A DNA stretch of 22,782 nucleotides from a virus (IMGVR_UViG_3300021226_000167:1-22782); one strand, 5' to 3'. Counted from the first letter of the stretch, positions 1 through 3,851 are shown. Numbers and translations: made by a program. Notes: a model not told the origin generated them from the sequence alone.

Positions 1-100
1 TATGTGGTAGGTTTCGTGTTTGTCGTTTTTTTTTTGCAAGCAGAAGACGGCATACGAGATGCCTAAGTGACTGGAGTTCAGACGTGTGCTCTTCCGATCT
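1..100. other. Sequencing adapter contamination (Illumina P7 + index)
   Basis: Bases 37-60 are the Illumina P7 flow-cell sequence, 61-66 (GCCTAA) are the reverse complement of TruSeq index 3 (TTAGGC), and 67-100 are the TruSeq multiplexing primer ending in CTTCCGATCT. Bases 26-35 are a run of T, as expected when a read runs past the adapter into the poly-A-like artefact and is then reverse complemented. Bases 1-25 are unplaceable low-quality-type sequence. None of this belongs to the genome; an open frame that starts in it (86-343, plus) should be ignored. Confidence 0.98.
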
Positions 101-109
101 GTAACAGAG

Positions 110-171
110 TTATCCACAAAGTTATCCACAGGCGGCGCCGATTTTTCACAGAATGTCAAGCCGACACGCCG
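110..171. repeat. DnaA-box cluster 1 with GGCGCC palindrome and CCGACACGCCG box
   Basis: Two perfect TTATCCACA boxes lie at 110-118 and 122-130, 12 bp apart in the same orientation. They are followed by GGCGGCGCCG (131-140), a T-run, and TGTCAAGCCGACACGCCG ending at 171. Bases 122-171 match 1593-1643 almost throughout, differing only in the 6-7 nt after the T-run. The cluster lies just past the end of the leftward unit 599-215. TTATCCACA is the classical DnaA box; whether host DnaA binds here is inference. Confidence 0.8.
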
Positions 172-196
172 ACAACTGAGAAAAAACTTTGGGGAA

Positions 197-210
197 GATC
201 CGCCAGGGTA
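197..210. repeat. 14-bp repeat GATCCGCCAGGGTA, copy 1
   Basis: GATCCGCCAGGGTA occurs here and again, exactly, at 913-926. Both copies sit immediately downstream of the stop codon of the last gene of a leftward unit (5 nt and about 13 nt away). On the minus strand the first copy lies in the loop of a short GGGGA...TCCCC stem. It may belong to a transcript 3' end signal; that role is inferred from position only. Confidence 0.6.
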
Positions 211-214
211 TCCC

Positions 215-346
215 CTAGCGATTACGCTTACCGTAGTAACTAGCGATAATCGCCATAGCGAGAATCCCAAGTGCTACGAATCCGACAAGCGAGAATCCGA
301 TAAGGCTAGCAGTCTGCTGAACCTGTTCCAAGTGTTGAGGTGACAT
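215..346 (-). CDS. Small single-pass membrane protein, unknown function
   Basis: This is a 43-residue protein and the last gene of the leftward unit 599-215. The chosen ATG (346-344) has an AAAGGA Shine-Dalgarno sequence at good distance. The longer in-frame extension to 448 would run through the upstream gene's end and the intercistronic promoter, so it is rejected. Residues about 13-38 form one hydrophobic helix (GFSLVGFVALGILAMAII), followed by a basic tail YYGKRNR, so the tail is probably cytoplasmic. No family is recognised. Small phage membrane peptides of this type can act on host envelope or membrane proteins, but nothing here shows a specific target. Confidence 0.7.
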   Translation of the reverse strand: MSPQHLEQVQQTASLIGFSLVGFVALGILAMAIIASYYGKRNR

Positions 347-371
347 AAGTTGTCCTTTCGTTAGTAGTTTG

Positions 372-393
372 ATTTTAGCACAGGGTACTGACA
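372..393 (-). promoter_or_regulatory. 22-bp intercistronic promoter element (gene 599 to gene 346)
   Basis: On the minus strand this reads TGTCAGTACCC followed by TGTGCTAAAAT, that is, an extended -10 (TGC TAAAAT) directly behind the conserved TGTCAGTACCC block. It is one of seven related 22-24 bp elements in the leftward module. It starts five nt after the stop of the upstream gene. The leader that follows carries the AACGAAAGGA ribosome site shared with the genes at 1079 and 1242. Confidence 0.65.
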
Positions 394-398
394 AGACT

Positions 399-599
399 CT
401 AGAGAGTCTCAATCTTGTTACCAAGTGAGACATAGGCAGTCTTTCCACCTACGAAGGTGACGAAGGCAGTATCGCCATTCAGTCCCTTTACAGACTCAAT
501 CACACCTGTGTAGTGAAACACAGGACCGAAGGGGTAAGGCTTGTTGCTAAACGCAACACGCTTTCCAACAAGGGCTTTTACTTTCTGAGTGAAGGTCAT
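399..599 (-). CDS. Small basic protein, SH3-like appearance, unknown function
   Basis: This 66-residue protein is the first gene of the leftward unit under the head promoter at 675-720. Its ATG is preceded by AAAGGAAG at a suitable distance. The sequence is rich in Val, Gly and aromatic residues with alternating strands (KVKALVGKRVAFSNK, then HYTGVIESVKGLNGD, then TAFVTFVGGKTAYVSL), which suggests a small five-strand beta barrel such as an SH3 or KOW fold. That fold is inferred from the pattern only. No catalytic motif is visible. A gene in this position, with its own strong promoter, is likely expressed early. Confidence 0.75.
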   Translation of the reverse strand: MTFTQKVKALVGKRVAFSNKPYPFGPVFHYTGVIESVKGLNGDTAFVTFVGGKTAYVSLGNKIETL

Positions 600-674
600 G
601 AGACACTTCCTTTCTTTTTAGTGAGAGTCTTATTTGCTCTTTCGAGGCTCATACTCTCTATTGGTTTATATGTC

Positions 675-720
675 TATCTAATCACAGATTTATTTATTTG
701 TCAAGCCGACACGCCGATAA
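675..720 (-). promoter_or_regulatory. Head promoter of unit 599-215 with CGGCGTGTCGG box
   Basis: Read on the minus strand, TTATCGGCGTGTCGG is followed immediately by C and a perfect TTGACA, then CTGTGATTAGATA. The distance from the end of CGGCGTGTCGG to the -10 (TTAGAT, with TGA in front) is 24 bp, the same as in the other two head promoters (1485-1530 and 2259-2305). TTGACA lies one base beyond the box, so this is the only one of the three with a consensus -35. The box is probably a binding site for an activator or repressor; that is inference. Confidence 0.7.
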
Positions 721-773
721 GTCGAAAAAAACTTTTCACTTTTTTCTGTGTGGCTTTCTGTGTTCATGTCTTC

Positions 774-795
774 ATGGTAACAGTACCCACTGACA
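774..795 (-). promoter_or_regulatory. Additional 22-bp promoter-like element upstream of unit 599-215
   Basis: The minus strand reads TGTCAGTGGGTACTG and then TTACCAT, matching the 22-bp intercistronic element in length and order (TGTCAGT block, then TGT TACCAT as extended -10). No convincing gene follows directly. A 25-codon frame at 767-690 has no ribosome site and runs through the head promoter. The element may be a second, upstream promoter for the unit or a relic of a lost gene. Apart from this, the stretch 600-938 holds only the head promoter at 675-720, a DnaA-box cluster at 853-905 and a 14-bp repeat at 913-926. Confidence 0.45.
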
Positions 796-852
796 TTCGA
801 GCCTATTTTTTCCCACCTATTGGAAGATTTTTGTAACGGAATTATAACGAAG

Positions 853-905
853 TTATCCACAAAGTTATCCACAGGGGGCGCCGCCCTGTGTATAAGTTAT
901 CCACA
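853..905. repeat. DnaA-box cluster 2 (four boxes in 53 bp) with inverted pair
   Basis: TTATCCACA occurs at 853-861, 865-873 and 897-905, and TTATACACA on the minus strand at 887-895. The second and third boxes extend into a 12-bp inverted repeat (TTATCCACAGGG / CCCTGTGTATAA) around a GGCGCCG core, which can form a hairpin. The cluster lies just past the last gene of the leftward unit 1479-939. It is the densest of the three clusters and the best candidate for a DnaA-dependent or DnaA-titrating site. Confidence 0.82.
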
Positions 906-912
906 AGTAGTC

Positions 913-926
913 GATCCGCCAGGGTA
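913..926. repeat. 14-bp repeat GATCCGCCAGGGTA, copy 2
   Basis: This is an exact second copy of the repeat at 197-210, again immediately downstream of the last gene of a leftward unit (stop at 941-939). It overlaps a minus-strand TGTCACTACCC block (922-932) that resembles the front half of the intercistronic promoter element but lacks its -10. Confidence 0.6.
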
Positions 927-938
927 GTGACAGAGAGC

Positions 939-1079
939 CTAAGCCCTCACATCAGCCTCAGCAATTACTAGCCATGGCTCACCAAGAGCATCGCTACAGT
1001 GAGAGCACACGAAGAATGAGTAAGCACCGTCACTCACTTCTAGTGTTGCGATACGGTAGTCACAAAGTTCACATTCCAT
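939..1079 (-). CDS. Small zinc-finger-like protein (two CxxC pairs)
   Basis: This 46-residue protein is the last gene of the leftward unit 1479-939. The ATG at 1079 follows GAAAGGAAAACTAAA. The longer frame to 1181 runs through the previous gene and promoter, so it is not used. Cysteines form CxxC at residues 3-6 (CELC) and CxxC near residue 24 (CSHC), a spacing suitable for binding one zinc ion as a minimal zinc ribbon. The remainder is acidic (EADVRA end). Two neighbouring genes (1242 and 1479) also encode tiny cysteine-containing proteins. Zinc binding is inferred from the cysteine pattern; the target is unknown. Confidence 0.72.
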   Translation of the reverse strand: MECELCDYRIATLEVSDGAYSFFVCSHCSDALGEPWLVIAEADVRA

Positions 1080-1103
1080 TTTAGTTTTCCTTTCGTTAGT
1101 TTG

Positions 1104-1125
1104 AGTGTAGCAGGGGGTACTGACA
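1104..1125 (-). promoter_or_regulatory. 22-bp intercistronic promoter element (gene 1242 to gene 1079)
   Basis: The minus strand reads TGTCAGTACCCCC followed by TGCTACACT (extended -10). It begins at the base after the stop codon of the upstream gene and is followed by a roughly 24-nt leader with AACGAAAGGA. It differs from the element at 1943-1964 at only one position (C for A in the TGn triplet). Confidence 0.68.
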
Positions 1126-1242
1126 TTAGTCAGTGTAGCGTGGTTGAGACTCTCCACATGACTGACAGATAAGCACATCACCAGACACGGCTAGGTACTC
1201 TTCATCACCAGAGCACATGCACACATCGATTACAATTTCCAT
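1126..1242 (-). CDS. 38-residue cysteine-rich acidic protein
   Basis: The frame starts ATGGAAATTGTAATC at 1242, behind ACGAAAGGAAAACTA, and ends TAA at 1128-1126. The protein begins MEIVIDVCMCSGDEEYLAV and contains C8, C10 and a C-terminal CQSCGE motif (CxxC), so it could be a minimal zinc knuckle. It sits second in the unit 1479-939 and is flanked on both sides by 22-bp promoter elements, which supports it as real despite its size. The leader is nearly identical to those of the genes at 1079 and 346. No family is recognised. Confidence 0.65.
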   Translation of the reverse strand: MEIVIDVCMCSGDEEYLAVSGDVLICQSCGESQPRYTD

Positions 1243-1262
1243 TAGTTTTCCTTTCGTTATTT

Positions 1263-1286
1263 ACAGTATGACACTAGCCACTGACA
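1263..1286 (-). promoter_or_regulatory. Intercistronic promoter element, divergent copy
   Basis: The minus strand reads TGTCAGTGGCTAG and then TGTCATACTGT. The TGTCAGT block is kept but the CCC run and the -10 differ from the other copies, and the element is 24 nt long. It lies five nt after the stop of the gene at 1479-1291 and before the 1242 gene. Confidence 0.5.
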
Positions 1287-1290
1287 CTGA

Positions 1291-1479
1291 CTAGCGACCC
1301 TCTAGCAGGTCAGAGTCAACCCACATTGAGTCACGGTTAGACTCGATACCGTGACCAAGAGCAAACCCAATTTCACAAATCATCGAGTAACCCTGCTTGA
1401 TATCTTCAGGGGTAGCCTCGACCATGTTGTCGCAAAGAGCACACTGAACCATTACGTTTTCGTTGTTGTTGTTTTCCAT
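1291..1479 (-). CDS. Small acidic protein with CxxC motif, unknown function
   Basis: This is the first gene of the leftward unit 1479-939. Three in-frame starts are possible (1491, 1479, 1452). The -10 region at 1485-1490 lies only a few bases before the ATG at 1479, so that start would be leaderless. The ATG at 1452 would leave a leader resembling those of neighbouring genes but without a clear ribosome site. I use 1479 (62 residues). The protein has an Asn-rich start, a CALC motif, one more Cys (MICE), and an acidic end (DSDLLEGR). The residues after the second Cys (GFALGHGIESNRDSMW) look globular. No family is recognised. Confidence 0.62.
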   Translation of the reverse strand: MENNNNENVMVQCALCDNMVEATPEDIKQGYSMICEIGFALGHGIESNRDSMWVDSDLLEGR

Positions 1480-1484
1480 ATCTA

Positions 1485-1530
1485 TATACAATCACAGGGG
1501 TACGACATTTACAATGCGACACGCCGATAA
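1485..1530 (-). promoter_or_regulatory. Head promoter of unit 1479-939 with CGGCGTGTCG box
   Basis: On the minus strand TTATCGGCGTGTCG (last base of the box changed to C) is followed at the same 24-bp spacing by TGTGATTGTATATAG. A TGTCGTACCCC block like that of the intercistronic elements lies between them. The -10 (TTGTAT or the overlapping TATATA) ends within 5-10 bases of the ATG at 1479, which would make this transcript leaderless or nearly so. Confidence 0.66.
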
Positions 1531-1582
1531 ACACAAAACTTTTTCTGGGGAATTTTTGGACCATCTTATAAGACCTATATGG

Positions 1583-1643
1583 TGTGTATAAGTTATCCAC
1601 AGGCGGCGCCGATTTTTTTGGGATTTGTCAAGCCGACACGCCG
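1583..1643. repeat. DnaA-box cluster 3 with GGCGCC palindrome and CCGACACGCCG box
   Basis: A minus-strand TTATACACA (1583-1591) and a plus-strand TTATCCACA (1593-1601) form an inverted pair. GGCGGCGCCG, seven T residues, and TTGTCAAGCCGACACGCCG ending at 1643 follow. Bases 1593-1643 repeat 122-171. The cluster touches the stop codon of the last gene of the leftward unit 2220-1644. The palindrome followed by T residues could also act as a weak plus-strand terminator. Confidence 0.78.
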
Positions 1644-1748
1644 TTAGGCGTTCATTTTCTTTTTGGTCAGAGCAAGCAATTCTTCGAATTCCAATTCGGT
1701 CATGTACTCACCCTTGGCAATGTTCATGAGTTCTGCATAGCGTGACAT
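1644..1748 (-). CDS. 34-residue charged protein, unknown function
   Basis: The frame runs from ATG at 1748 to TAA at 1646-1644 and encodes a peptide beginning MSRYAELMNIAKGEYMTELE and ending KKKMNA. It is probably helical: acidic in the middle (TELEFEELLAL) and basic at the end. An in-frame ATG four codons upstream overlaps the GGATAAC leader. The downstream ATG is preferred because it aligns with the starts of the genes at 1913 and 2042 behind the same AACAAAGAATGGATAACAAA-type leader. It is the last gene of the unit 2220-1644. A tiny helical protein of this sort could bind a host protein, but nothing identifies a target. Confidence 0.62.
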   Translation of the reverse strand: MSRYAELMNIAKGEYMTELEFEELLALTKKKMNA

Positions 1749-1777
1749 TTTGTTATCCATTCTTTGTTTGTAGTTTG

Positions 1778-1799
1778 ATTCTATCGGGGGGTAGTGACA
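1778..1799 (-). promoter_or_regulatory. 22-bp intercistronic promoter element (gene 1913 to gene 1748)
   Basis: The minus strand reads TGTCACTACCCCCC and then CGATAGAAT, with CGA in place of the usual TGn before the -10 (TAGAAT). It lies four nt after the stop of the upstream gene. The leader AACAAAGAATGGATAAC is the same as that of the gene at 1913. Confidence 0.6.
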
Positions 1800-1802
1800 G
1801 GG

Positions 1803-1913
1803 CTACTTGCTAACCTTAGCCCACTCAGCATCTACCCTAGCCCAAAACTGTTCGCCAGTCTCTCCCTCTACAGGGTACTGAGCCAGTTCCGTTACGATAT
1901 CCATGTATTCCAT
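1803..1913 (-). CDS. 36-residue acidic protein, unknown function
   Basis: ATG at 1913 to TAG at 1805-1803 encodes a peptide starting MEYMDIVTELAQYPVEGETG and continuing EQFWARVDAEWAKVSK. The two tryptophans and the heptad-like spacing suggest an amphipathic C-terminal helix. The start is fixed by its leader (GGATAACAAA before ATG), shared with the gene at 1748, and by the 22-bp promoter element 30 nt upstream. It is third in the unit 2220-1644. No family is recognised. Confidence 0.64.
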   Translation of the reverse strand: MEYMDIVTELAQYPVEGETGEQFWARVDAEWAKVSK

Positions 1914-1942
1914 TTTGTTATCCATTCTTTGTTGTTGTTATG

Positions 1943-1964
1943 AGTGTATCAGGGGGTACTGACA
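1943..1964 (-). promoter_or_regulatory. 22-bp intercistronic promoter element (gene 2042 to gene 1913)
   Basis: This is the cleanest copy. The minus strand reads TGTCAGTACCCCC followed by TGATACACT (TGA plus TACACT as extended -10). It begins three nt past the stop codon of the upstream gene and precedes a leader of about 29 nt. Confidence 0.7.
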
Positions 1965-1967
1965 GTG

Positions 1968-2042
1968 CTAGCCAGCCAAGTGCCATACGATTACGAACAC
2001 TAGGGAGAATACCCCTGTGAAGAATGATACATATGCGAGCAT
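1968..2042 (-). CDS. 24-residue single-pass membrane peptide
   Basis: ATG at 2042 to TAG at 1970-1968 encodes a peptide starting MLAYVSFFTGVFSLVFVIV and ending WHLAG, almost entirely one hydrophobic helix with an aromatic belt. The ATG is preceded by AATAGGAAATAAAAA, a good ribosome site. It is second in the unit 2220-1644. A peptide of this size and composition should insert in the host membrane. It could be a small toxin-like or signalling peptide, but nothing in the sequence decides this. Its own promoter element and leader support it as real. Confidence 0.62.
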   Translation of the reverse strand: MLAYVSFFTGVFSLVFVIVWHLAG

Positions 2043-2073
2043 TTTTTATTTCCTATTCTTTGTTGTTAGTTAG

Positions 2074-2095
2074 AGTGTATCAGTAGTGACCGACA
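2074..2095 (-). promoter_or_regulatory. 22-bp intercistronic promoter element (gene 2220 to gene 2042)
   Basis: The minus strand reads TGTCGGTCACTAC followed by TGATACACT. The TGTC start and the extended -10 are kept while the CCC run is lost. It lies five nt past the stop codon of the gene at 2220-2101. Confidence 0.6.
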
Positions 2096-2100
2096 GTGCG

Positions 2101-2220
2101 TTACGGAATGCCAGTGATAAGGTGAGCGATTGCTTGCCACAGTGACTTGTGTCCAACAGTGGTACTGCTCTGTCCAACACGAACGATGTAGTAGCCTTGT
2201 GACTTTTTGATTCCGAACAT
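2101..2220 (-). CDS. 39-residue basic protein, unknown function
   Basis: ATG at 2220 follows AAAAGGAAAAGAAA, a strong ribosome site, and the frame ends TAA at 2103-2101. The protein begins MFGIKKSQGYYIVRVGQSST and continues TVGHKSLWQAIAHLITGIP. It could form a beta hairpin with a single amphipathic helix. It is the first gene of the unit 2220-1644, directly under the head promoter at 2259-2305, so it is likely to be the most strongly expressed of the four. No family is recognised. Confidence 0.66.
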   Translation of the reverse strand: MFGIKKSQGYYIVRVGQSSTTVGHKSLWQAIAHLITGIP

Positions 2221-2258
2221 TTTCTTTTCCTTTTCTTTAGTGTTTCTCTCTATGTATA

Positions 2259-2305
2259 TATCTAATCACAGAGCACCGACATTAGGAATCCGACACGCCG
2301 ATAAG
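2259..2305 (-). promoter_or_regulatory. Head promoter of unit 2220-1644 with CGGCGTGTCGG box
   Basis: On the minus strand CTTATCGGCGTGTCGG is followed 24 bp later by the -10 TTAGAT inside CTGTGATTAGATA. That 13-base string is identical in the head promoter at 675-720. A TGTCGGTGCT block resembling the intercistronic elements lies between them. The interval from here to 2456 is AT-rich and contains nothing else I can support except the promoter of the next plus-strand gene. Confidence 0.7.
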
Positions 2306-2456
2306 TAGAAAAAAAAGAAAAAGAATTTTTTGGGACAGGGTAGGCACTAGTGTGCGGTCTAATTTGTTTGTATATCCGCTATAAAGTGTGTATCGTACAT
2401 AAACAACCAAAATACAGAAAATTATAAATTTGAAATCTGAATAAAATCTGAAATTA

Positions 2457-2465
2457 TGATATACT
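2457..2465 (+). promoter_or_regulatory. Extended -10 promoter TGATATACT, leaderless for the endonuclease gene
   Basis: TGA plus TATACT (2460-2465) is followed by exactly six bases and then the ATG at 2472, so transcription would start at or next to the ATG. There is no Shine-Dalgarno sequence. No convincing -35 hexamer lies 16-18 bp upstream, as expected for an extended -10 promoter. Confidence 0.62.
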
Positions 2466-2471
2466 AACAAT

Positions 2472-2996
2472 ATGAAGCAATGCACAAAATGTCTAGAAAT
2501 AAAAATATATTCAGATTTTCACAAAAAGAAGCAAACTGCAGATGGCTATGCGTATCAGTGTAGGCAATGTGTTCGTGAATATGATATGAAAGAGCATGAC
2601 TCAAAAAGAGTGTTTCCAATAAAAGTCCAGGGTACAAAAATTCATTGTCGTAACTGCGATAAGTATCTTGACGAATCAATGTTTGGAAAAGCAAAAACAT
2701 ACTGCTCTGATTGTACAAAGTTTATTGGTCACTCTAAAAATATTACAAAGAAGAGTATGTCAGTAGATACATATATCGATTTGCTAAAAAGTCAAAACAA
2801 TGTTTGCAAAATTTGCGGTATGTCTGATAACAAAAGACTGTCCATTGATCACGATCATTCATGTTGTGATGGAGCATTCTCATGTGGAAAATGCATTAGA
2901 GGCCTTTTATGTTCAAGATGTAATAGGACACTAGGGATGGTCAATGATAATGTTGATTTACTAAGTAAAATGATCAAATACTTAAAACAATCCTGA
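2472..2996 (+). CDS. Recombination endonuclease VII-like HNH nuclease with two extra zinc ribbons
   Basis: This 174-residue protein carries the endonuclease VII core in its C-terminal third: zinc ligands C112/C115 and C147/C150, the catalytic DHDH at 126-129, and RCN at 149-151 with N151 as the conserved Asn. The T4 enzyme of this family cuts branched DNA such as Holliday junctions during packaging, but many phage homologues are free-standing homing-type endonucleases. The N-terminal half contains two CxxC...CxxC zinc ribbons (C4/C7 with C30/C33, and C59/C62 with C78/C81), probably for DNA binding. The gene lies alone on the plus strand between two leftward gene groups, under its own leaderless promoter. 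It could serve the phage or be a mobile passenger. Confidence 0.88.
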   Translation: MKQCTKCLEIKIYSDFHKKKQTADGYAYQCRQCVREYDMKEHDSKRVFPIKVQGTKIHCRNCDKYLDESMFGKAKTYCSDCTKFIGHSKNITKKSMSVDTYIDLLKSQNNVCKICGMSDNKRLSIDHDHSCCDGAFSCGKCIRGLLCSRCNRTLGMVNDNVDLLSKMIKYLKQS

Positions 2997-3062
2997 TAGA
3001 TAAACAATCAAAGCAAAGATACCTATAATACCTATTAGTCCAGAGAAAATATCTCCTAGCAT
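2982..3062 (-). CDS. 26-residue single-pass membrane peptide
   Basis: ATG at 3062 has a perfect AAGGAG ribosome site six nt upstream and the frame ends TAA at 2984-2982. The peptide begins MLGDIFSGLIGIIGIFALIV and ends YLSGLF, one hydrophobic helix. Its last codons overlap, convergently, the 3' end of the endonuclease gene by 15 bp. It is the last of a leftward group with the genes at 3246 and 3517. Function unknown; the strong ribosome site is the main evidence. Confidence 0.6.
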   Translation of the reverse strand: MLGDIFSGLIGIIGIFALIVYLSGLF

Positions 3063-3072
3063 TTTGATCTCC

Positions 3073-3246
3073 TTATAAAAAATTTAAATATTCAGAAAGA
3101 TTCTCTTTGGTCTCTATTCTAAAATTATAAAGACACATCGCAATAATTCCAGGGTATGTCCCACAGTATTCTGCAATCTCTCTGATATCCATATCCTTAT
3201 AGGCATTCTTTAGCCACATACGATTCATATAATCTGTTTTTACCAT
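3073..3246 (-). CDS. Small HTH-like protein, possible DNA-binding regulator
   Basis: The ATG at 3246 is preceded by AAGGAGTTATT, a near-perfect ribosome site. The longer frame to 3342 would overlap the upstream gene and is not used. The 57-residue protein has a segment DMDIREIAEYCGTYPGIIAM (residues about 18-38) resembling a helix-turn-helix: a helix ending in EIAEYCGT, a turn, and a recognition helix PGIIAMCLYNF. The start is basic (MVKTDYMNRMWLKNAYKD). A short hairpin (3280-3294, AGCAAC/GTTGCT) precedes the ribosome site. A small repressor or regulator role is likely but unproven. Confidence 0.68.
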   Translation of the reverse strand: MVKTDYMNRMWLKNAYKDMDIREIAEYCGTYPGIIAMCLYNFRIETKENLSEYLNFL

Positions 3247-3307
3247 AATAACTCCTTGGTCTAATTTGGACGGTATATAAGCAACGAAGTTGCTCCTGAA
3301 AGGGATA

Positions 3308-3517
3308 TTACCATTTATGTACAGGACACTTAGCCTGTTCAAGAGATGTCTTAAGCTTCATAAAACATCCACATTTGGAGCAACGCTTTGAACCCTTTAA
3401 AAAGAATGGACATTCAGCACATATAGCCAATCTTGATTCCATAAGTTCTTTTGTACTTCGGGGCATACTAGGATCAAACAAATCCCAAATACTTACATCG
3501 TCTCCAACTTTACTCAT
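3308..3517 (-). CDS. Small zinc-ribbon protein of a phage-widespread type
   Basis: The 69-residue protein carries a CAECPFF...CSKCGCFMKLK...CPVHKW pattern. Five cysteines fall in two CxxC pairs plus CGC, and a CP near the C-terminus suggests one bound zinc ion. I recognise this arrangement as a small protein found in many tailed phages, but no function is established to my knowledge. The start is set by an extended -10 (3524-3532) exactly six nt before the ATG, giving a leaderless transcript. The ATGA overlap with the 3717-3514 frame could also couple translation. Confidence 0.78.
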   Translation of the reverse strand: MSKVGDDVSIWDLFDPSMPRSTKELMESRLAICAECPFFLKGSKRCSKCGCFMKLKTSLEQAKCPVHKW

Positions 3518-3717
3518 GTATCTATTATATCAAAAGAAAATCCCCTAGCTACGAATTGGAATGTATTACAATATCCATAGTTAGGGGAAATTCTGCTGGT
3601 TTCAGTGAACCAACTTTGCTGGTTTCCGATTTGGTACACCTGCTTGGCATACTTGACTGGGGTCATATAAATAATAGCACAATATTCTTGTTTAGTCAAT
3701 ATCAACACATATCCCAT
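3514..3717 (-). CDS. Possible 67-residue protein, unknown
   Basis: The frame starts MGYVLILTKQEYCAIIYMTP and ends DIIDT with a TGA that overlaps the next gene's ATG (ATGA), typical of coupled genes. The middle has tyrosine- and glutamine-rich residues (KYAKQVYQIGNQQSWF). Against it: there is no ribosome site, no clear promoter, and the leftward terminator-like hairpin lies within its last third. It may be a real leaderless gene or an old one. The interval 3718-3851 upstream holds a perfect CTACATGTAG palindrome (3789-3798) but no other gene. Confidence 0.4.
   Translation of the reverse strand: MGYVLILTKQEYCAIIYMTPVKYAKQVYQIGNQQSWFTETSRISPNYGYCNTFQFVARGFSFDIIDT
3524..3532 (-). promoter_or_regulatory. 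Extended -10 promoter TGATATAAT, leaderless for the zinc-ribbon gene
   Basis: On the minus strand TGA TATAAT is followed by six bases (AGATAC) and the ATG. It overlaps the T-run of the hairpin at 3541-3588, so a terminator and a promoter are fused back to back. Confidence 0.68.
3532..3588 (-). terminator. Rho-independent terminator-like hairpin, leftward
   Basis: TCCCCTAGCTA (3541-3551) pairs with TAGTTAGGGGA (3578-3588), 10 of 11 positions, around a 26-nt loop. On the minus strand the stem is followed by TTTTCTTTT. It lies inside the 3' end of the 3717-3514 frame and ends right at the next promoter. The long loop makes it a moderate rather than strong terminator. Confidence 0.5.
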
Positions 3718-3851
3718 TTTGGGTGTGGTGTTTGGAATCTCTATTTCACCGCCGAATTTTCCGCCGCGTTTTAAGAGCGATTAATTAACTACATGTAGTA
3801 TTCAGGGTATGGGAGGAACACAACATATACTAGTTTATTTAAAACACAATA

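Noticed and set aside
86-343. Open frame of 85 codons on the plus strand
   Set aside because: It begins inside adapter sequence and runs antisense to the small membrane gene at 346-215.
513-836. 107-codon plus-strand frame with hydrophobic residues
   Set aside because: It runs antisense to the 599-399 gene and through its promoter, has no ribosome site, and the hydrophobic look comes from AT-rich DNA.
690-872. 60-codon minus frame (or its 25-codon end at 767)
   Set aside because: It crosses the head promoter and the 22-bp element and has no ribosome site.
1406-1600. 64-codon minus frame
   Set aside because: It is a shadow of the 1479-1291 gene in another frame and covers its promoter and the DnaA boxes.
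110-1643. Reading the spaced DnaA-box repeats as a CRISPR array
   Set aside because: Spacing is irregular (12 bp to over 700 bp), copies differ, and genes lie between them.
3556-3774. 72-codon plus frame
   Set aside because: It is antisense to the 3717-3514 frame and crosses the hairpin, with no ribosome site.
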